A stretch of DNA of 64,000 nucleotides, taken from the NCBI GenBank assembly GCA_963734275.1, contig CAVTGO010000002.1, forward strand, positions 1-64,000. Reading direction: 5' to 3'. The notes beneath the pieces were generated by a model. That model saw nothing but the letters and a program-made list of their open reading frames with translations, did not search any database and had not been told where the DNA came from. Below are positions 19,019 through 26,201 of the stretch, one piece after another (within the stretch, counting starts at the first letter, position 1; every line of letters begins with the position of its first letter). The position numbers were made by a program, and so were the translations under genes. The stretch is from CAVTGO01 sp963734275 (GTDB lineage: Bacteria > Actinomycetota > UBA4738 > HRBIN12).

Positions 19019-19705
19019 ATGGAGCCGACGCTGCTCGCCCTGCTCAACGACCTGGTGACCGACAACATCGCCCGGTACGGCTACCTGGCGATCTTCCTGC
19101 TCATGGTGCTCGAGTCGGCCTGCGTGCCGATCCCCTCCGAGGTCACGATGCTGTTCGGGGGCGCCCTGGTCACAGCGCCGTTCCTGGCGCCCGACCAGCA
19201 GCTGGACTTCTGGCTCGTGGTCCTCGCCGGAACGGCCGGCAACGTCGTTGGGTCGTGGCTCGCCTGGTGGGCGGGGATGGCCGGGGGGCGTCCGCTGGTG
19301 GACCGCTGGGGCCGGTACCTGCTGATCCGGCCGCACGAGGTGGACCGCGCTCACGACTGGTTCGAGCGGCACGGCGAGGCCGCCGTGTTCTTCGGCAGGC
19401 TCCTGCCGGTCGTGCGGACCTTCATCAGCCTGCCCGCCGGCGTGGTCCGGATGCCCTTCGGGCGGTTCTCCGCCTACACGGTGCTCGGCTGTCTGCCCTG
19501 GTGCCTGCTGCTCACCTGGCTCGGCTACGTACTCGGCGAGAACTGGGAGACGGTAGAGCGGATCCTGCGGCCGTTCGCGTGGGCGATCGCGATCGCGCTG
19601 CTGATCACGGTGATCTGGTTCGTGCGGCACCGGCTCCGCGCGATCCGACGCGAGCGGGCCGAGCAGGAGGCGGAGCGCCAGGACGCCCCCGTGGACGACG
19701 CCTGA
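19019..19705 (+). CDS. DedA-family membrane protein
   Basis: 228 residues, about five to six hydrophobic segments. It has the DedA/SNARE-associated signatures: LMVLESACVPIPSEVTMLFGG near the N-terminus with the conserved E and P residues, GNVVGSWLAWWAG, and FFGRLLPVVRTFISLPAGV with the conserved arginines. DedA/UPF0043 proteins are membrane-potential-dependent transporters or scramblases needed for envelope integrity; some carry undecaprenyl phosphate. The basic cytoplasmic tail is RHRLRAIRRERAEQEAE. It is divergent from topA. Confidence 0.9.
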   Translation: MEPTLLALLNDLVTDNIARYGYLAIFLLMVLESACVPIPSEVTMLFGGALVTAPFLAPDQQLDFWLVVLAGTAGNVVGSWLAWWAGMAGGRPLVDRWGRYLLIRPHEVDRAHDWFERHGEAAVFFGRLLPVVRTFISLPAGVVRMPFGRFSAYTVLGCLPWCLLLTWLGYVLGENWETVERILRPFAWAIAIALLITVIWFVRHRLRAIRRERAEQEAERQDAPVDDA

Positions 19706-19712
19706 GCCGCGC

Positions 19713-20195
19713 TCAGCCGAGCTCGGCGCGCATCACCCAGGACTCGCCGTCCTCGCCCACCTTCTGGAACCCCGTGCGCTCGTACATCATCCGCGAACGG
19801 TTGTGGGGAGCCACCGAGAGCGAGAGCGCGAGGAACCCCTCCTCGCGTGCCTGCACGATGAGCGCCCGAAGCAGGGTCTCGCCGATCCCCCTGCGGCGGA
19901 ACAGGGGCACGACGGCGATGCCGAGCTCGGGCGTCTTCTCGTCCACGAAGCCGTAGCCGGGCTCCTCGGCGGTGAATAGGCGGTACCAGGCGGCGCCGAC
20001 CGGCTCGCCGTCGAGCTCGGCGACCACGCCCGCGTCGCCGGAGCGACCCCAGTCGCGGTGGTAGCGTTCGAGCATCGGGTCCGCCAGGGCCTCGATCATG
20101 CGCTCGCGCGGCCAGTCCGGGTTCCACGCCGCGGCCTCGTACAGCATGTTCTTGAGGAACTCGACGTCCTCGGGACCGGCGGGGCGGGTGTTCAA
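19713..20195 (-). CDS. GNAT-family N-acetyltransferase
   Basis: 160 residues. A TTG start at 20195 is chosen because AGGAG lies 6 nt upstream and it avoids overlap with the divergent gene at 20225. A longer frame to 20246 exists but has no ribosome-binding site. The acetyl-CoA-binding motif A is visible as LGIAVVPLFRRRGIGETLLRALI (R/QxxGxG/A form RRRGIG), and motif B lies around SLSVAPHNRSRMMYERTGF. The substrate is unknown. It converges on dedA, 7 nt between stops. Confidence 0.85.
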   Translation of the reverse strand: MNTRPAGPEDVEFLKNMLYEAAAWNPDWPRERMIEALADPMLERYHRDWGRSGDAGVVAELDGEPVGAAWYRLFTAEEPGYGFVDEKTPELGIAVVPLFRRRGIGETLLRALIVQAREEGFLALSLSVAPHNRSRMMYERTGFQKVGEDGESWVMRAELG

Positions 20196-20224
20196 GGACG
20201 CTCCTTCCGTGGAAAGGTCCGGGG

Positions 20225-21004
20225 ATGCGAACCCTAGCGCAGTCACGGCCGGCCGGGCTCGCCCGCGCCGTGTGGCGTCGCTACCGCGCGGACGACGTCG
20301 ATACGCACGCCGCCGCGCTCGCCTATCAGCTGTTCCTGTCCACCCTCGCCCTGTCGATCGTCGCCCTGGCGATCCTCGGCGTGGTGGCCGGACGGATCGA
20401 CCTCGAGGTTCCCGAGCGCGCCGAGGAGCAGGTCCGCAACCTCACGGACGGCGGGGCCCTGCTCGGCGCGGTCGCCCTGGCCGGGCTGCTGTGGACGGCG
20501 TCGGCCTTCGGCATCCGGGCGAGCCGCGCCCTCGGCGTGGTGTTCCGGACCTCGGTCGAGAGACGACAGCTGGGAAGGGTCCGCGGGATCCTCGTCGCGC
20601 TCGGGATGGCCGTCGTCGTCGGGGCCCTCCCGATCCTCACCGGGGTTCTGGGCACGCTCGAGCTGCGCGGCGGCCTCGAGGTGCCGACGCGCGCGATCGC
20701 CTTCGCCTGCGTGGTCGCGCTGGAGCTCTGCCTGTTCCTGCTCTCGTACGTCGCCCTCACGCCGGGACACGGCCCCGGGTGGCGGCGGCATCTCCCTGGG
20801 GCGATCGTGATGACGATCGGGTGGGAGCTGTTCAAGCTCCTCGGCGCCCTGGTGCTCGCGCTCCTCGTACAGCGGGCGACGCTCACGTACGGGACGATCG
20901 GGGCGGTCGTCGGCCTGCTCGTGTTCCTCCGCCTGGTGACCCTGCTGTACCTCGTCGGGGCGGAGCTGTCGGCCGTCCTGGACGAGGAACGCCGCCCGGC
21001 CTAG
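20225..21004 (+). CDS. YihY/BrkB-family inner-membrane protein
   Basis: 259 residues with six predicted membrane spans. The YihY hallmark near the N-terminus is present (DVDTHAAALAYQLFLSTLALSIVALAIL), followed by ILTGVLGTL and a C-terminal AVVGLLVFLRLVTLLYLVGAELSA. The family was once called ribonuclease BN by mistake; its function is unclear, though some members affect envelope or serum resistance. Its TAG stop shares the CTAG at 21001-21004 with the convergent HD gene. Confidence 0.87.
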   Translation: MRTLAQSRPAGLARAVWRRYRADDVDTHAAALAYQLFLSTLALSIVALAILGVVAGRIDLEVPERAEEQVRNLTDGGALLGAVALAGLLWTASAFGIRASRALGVVFRTSVERRQLGRVRGILVALGMAVVVGALPILTGVLGTLELRGGLEVPTRAIAFACVVALELCLFLLSYVALTPGHGPGWRRHLPGAIVMTIGWELFKLLGALVLALLVQRATLTYGTIGAVVGLLVFLRLVTLLYLVGAELSAVLDEERRPA

Positions 21005-21546
21005 AGCTCGATCTCGGGCGCCACGCGCTGGAGCCCCTCGATCGAGACCGCCAGGAACTCGTCGAGCGGCAGGCCGATACCCTCCTCGGCACCGGTCACC
21101 TCGTCGCGGTTCACGCCGGGAGCGAACGCCTTCTCCTTCAGCTTCTTCTTCACGCTGGAGACCTTCATGCCGGTGGCCTTCTCGGGCCGGACGAGCGCCG
21201 CGGCGACGAGCAACCCCGCGACGGCGTCGGCGTGCACGACCGCCTTCGACATCAGGTCGGTGCGGTACTCGGCGTAGGCGTGCGCGAGCACGCCGTTGAT
21301 CACGCGCCCGTCCACGCCGGCCTCGCGGAGCCACTCCGCCGCGAGGCGCGCGTGATTCGCCGCGTCGTCACCCGTGTGGTCTTGGTCGAGGTCGTGGAAC
21401 AATCCGGTCAGACCCCACAGGTCCTCGTCCTCCCCGAACCGCGCGGCGAGCGCCCGCATCACGCCCTCGACCGAGATGAGGTGGCGGACGGTCGTCTCCT
21501 TCAGGCACTTCTCCCGGCACAGCGCGACGGCGGCCTCCCGATCCAT
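21001..21546 (-). CDS. HD-domain hydrolase
   Basis: 181 residues from ATG 21546, with AGGAGGGG upstream. The HD signature is complete: an early His in TVRHLISVEGVMRALA, the HD pair in LTGLFHDLDQDHTG, a His-rich helix with NHARLAAEWLREAG, then VLAHAYAEYRTDLMSKAVVHADAVAGL with the later His and Asp ligands. Such proteins are metal-dependent phosphohydrolases, often of nucleotides. The start overlaps the stop of the KimA-like permease (TGATG), so the two are probably translated together. That coupling to a K+ transporter makes a nucleotide second-messenger role conceivable but unproven. Confidence 0.85.
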   Translation of the reverse strand: MDREAAVALCREKCLKETTVRHLISVEGVMRALAARFGEDEDLWGLTGLFHDLDQDHTGDDAANHARLAAEWLREAGVDGRVINGVLAHAYAEYRTDLMSKAVVHADAVAGLLVAAALVRPEKATGMKVSSVKKKLKEKAFAPGVNRDEVTGAEEGIGLPLDEFLAVSIEGLQRVAPEIEL

Positions 21547-23909
21547 CAGCTCCCCTCCTGACTCCCGGGCGCGTTGCGCATCTCCGCCGCGATCTCGGAC
21601 GGGGCCGATCGCAGGTGGAACGGGACGCTCGTCACGACGACGTTGGGCTCGAACAGCAACAGGCGTTTCATGTAGAAGGCGGTCTGGTTGTGCAAGATGT
21701 TCTGCCACCAGTGCTTGGGGATGAACTCGGGCAGGACCACGGTCACAACGGTGTCGCCCCGGTCCGTGTACTTGCGGATCTCCTGAAGGAACGGCGGCCC
21801 GAGCTCCCGGAACGGCGCCTCGGTGAGCACGAGCGGCACGTCGATTCCGCGCTCGTGCCAGGCCTCCACGATGCCCTCGGCCTCCTCGCGGTCGCTGATG
21901 AAGCACACGGCCTCGATGAGCGCCGGACGCAGCGACTTCGCGTAGACGATTGCACGGACCGTCGCGTCATGCACGCCCGAGACGGGGACGATCACCACGC
22001 TGCGCTCCGGCTCGACCGGCCGCTCCGTCGCCGCGGAGGCCTGGTCGGCCTCCGCCTCCTCGGGAAGCAACGGGATATCGGTCACCACGACGCCGGGCTC
22101 GAACAGGAGTGAGGTCTTCAGCAGGAACGCGGTCCGGCGGCGGATGAACTGCCAGTACCCGCGGCCCGTGAGGACCTCCGGGATCATCACCGTCACGAAG
22201 TCGCCCGGCTCGCGGTCGATCGAGCGGATGTACCTGCGGAGCCGGCGGCCCAGACGCTCGTCGTCCAGGTCGAGCTGTTGCAGGCGCCCGAGCCTCGGCG
22301 CCCGCACCTCCCACGCCGCCTGGGTTTCCCGGAACGTCTCCGGCGGCCCGATGTACAGCGGCCGGACGTCTTCCGGTCGCAGCGCCCGGAGGTAGCCCAC
22401 GGCGTCGAGCGTCGCGGGCCCGAGGTCCGGGACCAGGAAGACCACGATGTTCCGCGGCTCCACGCGCGCGCTGAGGTTCTGCTCGCGCAGGATCCGTCCC
22501 ACCCGAACGTAGTAGCGGTTCACCGACGAGAAGAACAGGACGATCACCGGCATCGCGGCGATCACGATCCATGCGCCGCGGGCGAACTTCGTGATCGTCA
22601 CGATCACGAGGACGACGCCGGTGGTCACGGCCCCGATGCCGTTGACGACGGCGCTCCGGACCCAGCTCCCCTCCCGCAGCCGCATCCACCGCCGGACCAT
22701 CCCGGCCTGGGAGAGCGTGAACGCGGTGAACACCCCCACCACGTACAGCTGGATCAGCCGGGTGAGGTTGGCATCGAACGCGTAGATCAGCAGGCAGGCG
22801 AGGACGGCGAGAACGATCACGCCGTTCGAGAAGACCAGCCGGTCTCCACGGTTTCGGAACTGCGAGGGCATGAAGCGGTCGCGGGCCAAGATCGCTGCCA
22901 GGCGCGGGAAGTCCTGGTACGCGGTGTTGGCGGCCAGGATGAGGATCCCGGCCGTGAACACCTGGAGGGCGTAGAAAAGGAATCCGCCGGAGTACACGGT
23001 GTCGCCGATCTGCGCCAGCACCGACTGCGCAGACACGTGCTCGCTGACGCGCACCCCGAGCGCCCTGGCCAGATAGGTGATCCCCAGGAACATGCTGATG
23101 CTGATCGTGCCCATGATCGTGAGGGTGGCTGCGGCGTTCCTCGCCTGCGGGCGGCGGAACGCCTGCACCCCGTCGGCGATCGCCTCGACGCCGGTGAGCG
23201 CCGTCGCGCCGGACGCGAATGCTCGCAAGATGATGAAGAGGCTGAGGGCGTGCTCCACCGGGAGGTCCAGCTCGGCCGAGGCGGCCGTCGGGCACTCGGC
23301 CAGGCACTCGAGGAGCCCGACCCCCAGGGTGACGTAGACCATGAGCACGAACCCGTACGTGGGGATCGCGAACACTGTGCCGGCCTCCTTCACGCCGCGG
23401 AGGTTGGCGAGCGTGATCAGAACGACGAACGAGATCGCGATCAGCACGCGATGCTCGGCCACGCCGGGCGCCGCCGAGGTGATCGCGATCGTCCCGGCCG
23501 TCACGCTGACCGCGACCGTGAGGATGTAGTCGGTGAGGATGGCGGCGGCCGCGATCAGCCCGGGCAGGGTGCCGAGGTTCTCCTTCGAGACGATGTAAGA
23601 GCCGCCGCCGCGCGGATAGGCCTTCACCGTCTGTCGATAGGACGTGATGACGATGACGAGCAGCAGTGAGATCGCGAAGCCGATCGGCAGCATGTACGAG
23701 AGAGCCGCGGCGCCGGCGAGCGCGAGGACCAGCATCATCTCCTCGGTCGCGTAGGCCACGGACGACAGCGGGTCCGAGCTGAAGACGGGGAGCGCCAGGA
23801 ACTTGGGCAGGAGCTGGTGTTCCTGCTTGCTGGTGGCGATGGCCCGGCCGAGCAGGACACGTTTCAGCACGCCGCCGGCCTGGGGTTTCTCGCGCTTCAG
23901 CGTCGCCAT
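21546..23909 (-). CDS. KimA-like APC-superfamily (probable K+) permease with tandem Usp-like C-terminal domains
   Basis: 787 residues. Residues about 40-480 form a 12-span APC transporter. The first span has SSDPLSSVAYATEEMM, aligning with the KimA signature (SSDxLSSVAYxTE) whose Asp and Tyr contribute to K+ selectivity in the Bacillus protein. SYRQTVKAYPRGGGSYIV is the second-helix motif. Residues about 500-787 are two related alpha/beta modules, each ending similarly (RTAFLLKTSLLFEPGVVVTD and QTAFYMKRLLLFEPNVVVTS), like the cytosolic Usp-type dimer domain of KimA. General amino-acid permease is the alternative. The KdpDE-like and TrkA neighbours favour K+. A TAGAAT box sits 8 nt before the ATG, suggesting its own leaderless promoter. 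Confidence 0.82.
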   Translation of the reverse strand: MATLKREKPQAGGVLKRVLLGRAIATSKQEHQLLPKFLALPVFSSDPLSSVAYATEEMMLVLALAGAAALSYMLPIGFAISLLLVIVITSYRQTVKAYPRGGGSYIVSKENLGTLPGLIAAAAILTDYILTVAVSVTAGTIAITSAAPGVAEHRVLIAISFVVLITLANLRGVKEAGTVFAIPTYGFVLMVYVTLGVGLLECLAECPTAASAELDLPVEHALSLFIILRAFASGATALTGVEAIADGVQAFRRPQARNAAATLTIMGTISISMFLGITYLARALGVRVSEHVSAQSVLAQIGDTVYSGGFLFYALQVFTAGILILAANTAYQDFPRLAAILARDRFMPSQFRNRGDRLVFSNGVIVLAVLACLLIYAFDANLTRLIQLYVVGVFTAFTLSQAGMVRRWMRLREGSWVRSAVVNGIGAVTTGVVLVIVTITKFARGAWIVIAAMPVIVLFFSSVNRYYVRVGRILREQNLSARVEPRNIVVFLVPDLGPATLDAVGYLRALRPEDVRPLYIGPPETFRETQAAWEVRAPRLGRLQQLDLDDERLGRRLRRYIRSIDREPGDFVTVMIPEVLTGRGYWQFIRRRTAFLLKTSLLFEPGVVVTDIPLLPEEAEADQASAATERPVEPERSVVIVPVSGVHDATVRAIVYAKSLRPALIEAVCFISDREEAEGIVEAWHERGIDVPLVLTEAPFRELGPPFLQEIRKYTDRGDTVVTVVLPEFIPKHWWQNILHNQTAFYMKRLLLFEPNVVVTSVPFHLRSAPSEIAAEMRNAPGSQEGS

Positions 23910-23917
23910 GACGGGCG

Positions 23918-23923
23918 ATTCTA
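23918..23923 (-). promoter_or_regulatory. Putative -10 of a leaderless transcript (KimA-like permease 1)
   Basis: TAGAAT on the minus strand ends 8 nt before the ATG at 23909. This spacing would put the transcription start at or beside the initiation codon. Confidence 0.55.
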
Positions 23924-23948
23924 GGTGTGTGTCGCTAGGTTGGCGCTT

Positions 23949-24650
23949 CTAGGTCGGCTTCCCTCCCTCGGTTCGCTCCGCGATCCAGCGGTAGCCCACG
24001 CCGGGCTCGGTGAGGATCAGCCGAGGTGCACTGGCCTCGTCACCGAGCTTCCGACGGAGCGAGCGGATGTAGACGCGGAGGTATTGGCTCTCGGCCTGGT
24101 ACGCGGGCCCCCAGACCCGTCGCAATAGCCAGGGATGCGTCAGAAGCTTGCCTGGGTTGGTCACGAGCGCCTCGAGCAACGAGTACTCCGTCTTCGTGAG
24201 GTGCACGGCCTGGCCTCCGAGCGTGACCAGCCGCCGGCCCAGGTCCACCTCGATCCCGCCGAAGGCGAGCACCGCTGCGGGCTCCTCGCCCTGGCCCCGT
24301 CGCAGGGCGGCGCGGGCGCGCGCGAGGAGCTCACCCATGTCGAAGGGTTTCGTCACGTAGTCGTCGGCGCCGGCGTCGAGGGCCCCCACCTTGTCCGCCT
24401 GTCGGTCGCGCACGGACAGCACGATCACGGGAACGTCGGAGAAGGACCGCACCCGCGCGATCACCGCCGCGCCGTCGAGGTCGGGCAGGCCGAGGTCTAG
24501 GACGATGAGGTCGGGCGCCTCTTCGGCGCTCGCGACGATGGCTTCCTCGCCGGTCCCGGCCGTGCGGACCTCGTAGCCGTGCGCCTCGAGGCTCGTCCGC
24601 AGAGCGCGCCGGATCTGCGGCTCGTCGTCCACTACAAGGATGCGAGTCAC
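23949..24650 (-). CDS. kdpE: OmpR/KdpE-type response regulator
   Basis: 233 residues from GTG 24650, which overlaps the kinase stop (GTGA). The receiver has ILVVDDEPQIRRALRTSLEA, phospho-acceptor Asp in LIVLDLGLPDLDG, the conserved Ser of VIVLSVRD and Lys of DYVTKPFDMGEL. The winged-helix DNA-binding domain includes LTKTEYSLLEALVTNPGKLL and SQYLRVYIRSLRRKLGD, ending with PGVGYRW. The receiver-wing wording is closest to KdpE, which controls K+ uptake genes. No kdpFABC is in the window; the adjacent KimA-like permease 39 nt downstream is the obvious candidate target. Confidence 0.83.
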   Translation of the reverse strand: MTRILVVDDEPQIRRALRTSLEAHGYEVRTAGTGEEAIVASAEEAPDLIVLDLGLPDLDGAAVIARVRSFSDVPVIVLSVRDRQADKVGALDAGADDYVTKPFDMGELLARARAALRRGQGEEPAAVLAFGGIEVDLGRRLVTLGGQAVHLTKTEYSLLEALVTNPGKLLTHPWLLRRVWGPAYQAESQYLRVYIRSLRRKLGDEASAPRLILTEPGVGYRWIAERTEGGKPT

Positions 24651-26104
24651 TGCCGCGCGGTCTCCTGCGGCACCGGGGCCGCGTCCGCGACCGGCAGCTC
24701 GAAGACCACCGCGGTGCCGCCCGTTGGGGCGCCATCGATCCGGATCCGACCGCCGTGGGCGAGCACGATCGCCCGCGCGATCGCGAGTCCGAGCCCCGTC
24801 CCGGAGCGTTCGCCGGAATCGCCCCGGTAGAACGCCTCGAACACCCGCTCGCGATCGGCGACCGGGATACCCGGGCCCTGGTCGGCGACACCCACCTGCA
24901 CGAAGCCGTGCCATGGCGACACTGTCACGAGCACCTCGCCCCCGGGGGGCGAGAATCGCGCGGCGTTCTCGAGGAGGTTCGTGACGACCTGGTCCAGCTG
25001 CACAGGGTCAACGGGGATCTCCGGCACCTGGCGGAGGATCGTCCGGATCCGCACGCCGCCGAGCCGCGGCTCCATCCGGTGGAGCACCGACTCGATCACC
25101 TCGTCGATCGCCGTGGGCTCCTTTGCCGGGACGAGGGCGCCGGCGCGGACTCGGGCGAGGTCGAGCAAGTTGCCGAGCAACCTGTTGAGCCGGTCGGTCT
25201 CCTCGAGCACCGTCCACAGGAGCTCTCGACGCTGCGAGTCGTCCAGCGTCACGTCCTCTTGGAGCAGGCTTGTGACGCCCCCCTTGATGGACGCGAGCGG
25301 CGTCCGCAGGTCGTGGGTCACGGAGGAGAAGAGTGCGGCGCGCACCTGGCTGGTCTCGGCCTCCATCCGAGCGCTCGCGATCTGCTCGTCGAGCATGGCG
25401 CGCTCGATCGCTACGGCGACCTGGCGCGCGGCGGCCTCCAGCAGGCGCCGGTCGTCGTCGGATCCGGCTTCCGCTCCGGCTGCCCACGTAGCGGCAAGCG
25501 TCCCCACGTCCTCGTCGCCGATGCGGATCGACACCGTCGTGGACGTTCCGGCATCGGCTCCGTCGCGGGTGCGAACGGTCTCGAACGCGCGGGCGTCGGC
25601 TCGGGCCAGGATCCGGCAGCTCGCCAGCCGGAGCGAATCCACGAGCGCCCCCGCGAGGTCGTCGAGGACCGCGTCGAGGGCAACGCCCGACATCACCTTC
25701 GTCGCGAAGAAGCCGAGCAGCCGGGCATCGCGCTCGCTGCGGACCGCCCGGGCCCGTTCGGCCAAGGCGCGAGAAAGGAGCGAACCGACGATGACGGCGA
25801 CGACGAGGAACACGACGAGCGCGACGACGTCCTCCGCGTGCGTTACGCGCAGGGTGTGGCGCGGCTGAGTGAAGAAGTAGTTCAAGGACAGGAAGGACAA
25901 GACCGAGGTAGCGAGCCCGCTCCCCGCGCCGCCGATCGCGGCCGCCACCACGACGGACAGTAGGTACAGGGGAACCGCCCCGAAGGCGCGATCCGGGTGG
26001 ACGACCAGGGCCACACCGGTCGCAGCGGCGGACGCCGCCGCAGCCACGAGGCCGGCCCGGATCCGGGCACGGGCCCGGGAACCCGACCGCGAGCGCTCCC
26101 CCAT
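24647..26104 (-). CDS. KdpD-like sensor histidine kinase lacking the N-terminal KdpD/Usp domains
   Basis: 485 residues. Four closely spaced membrane helices (DUF4118 type, residues about 18-115: LYLLSVVVAAAIGGAGSG, FLSLNYFFTQPRHTLRV) match the membrane module of KdpD. A GAF-like region (about 130-250) follows, then HisKA with His in SSVTHDLRTPLASIKGG, and HATPase_c with NLLENAARFSPPGG, DQGPGIP and SGTGLGLAIARAIVLAHGG. The about 370-residue cytosolic KdpD and Usp domains of E. coli KdpD are absent. A TAGCGT box lies 9 nt upstream of the ATG. It forms a minus-strand operon with the regulator, the permease and the HD gene, and is divergent from the second KimA-like permease. Confidence 0.87.
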   Translation of the reverse strand: MGERSRSGSRARARIRAGLVAAAASAAATGVALVVHPDRAFGAVPLYLLSVVVAAAIGGAGSGLATSVLSFLSLNYFFTQPRHTLRVTHAEDVVALVVFLVVAVIVGSLLSRALAERARAVRSERDARLLGFFATKVMSGVALDAVLDDLAGALVDSLRLASCRILARADARAFETVRTRDGADAGTSTTVSIRIGDEDVGTLAATWAAGAEAGSDDDRRLLEAAARQVAVAIERAMLDEQIASARMEAETSQVRAALFSSVTHDLRTPLASIKGGVTSLLQEDVTLDDSQRRELLWTVLEETDRLNRLLGNLLDLARVRAGALVPAKEPTAIDEVIESVLHRMEPRLGGVRIRTILRQVPEIPVDPVQLDQVVTNLLENAARFSPPGGEVLVTVSPWHGFVQVGVADQGPGIPVADRERVFEAFYRGDSGERSGTGLGLAIARAIVLAHGGRIRIDGAPTGGTAVVFELPVADAAPVPQETARQ

Positions 26105-26113
26105 CCTGGCTCC

Positions 26114-26119
26114 ACGCTA
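26114..26119 (-). promoter_or_regulatory. Putative -10 for the KdpD-like kinase
   Basis: TAGCGT on the minus strand, 9 nt before the ATG at 26104, fits a leaderless start. It lies in the 97-nt divergent gap shared with the permease starting at 26202. Confidence 0.5.
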
Positions 26120-26201
26120 CGGCGCCCCTACGATTTCTACACGCGCGGGCACACTTCATTCACGCCTCGTTTACGCGTTCGGGCCGAACCTTCGAGGTGC
26201 G

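Noticed and set aside
20196..20246. Longer N-terminus of the acetyltransferase to 20246
   Set aside because: It would overlap the divergent YihY gene and has no ribosome-binding site, whereas TTG 20195 has AGGAG at good distance.
23910..26201. c-di-AMP (ydaO) riboswitch upstream of the KimA-like genes
   Set aside because: The upstream gaps are only 39 and 97 nt and contain -10 boxes next to the start codons; there is no room or match for the riboswitch core.
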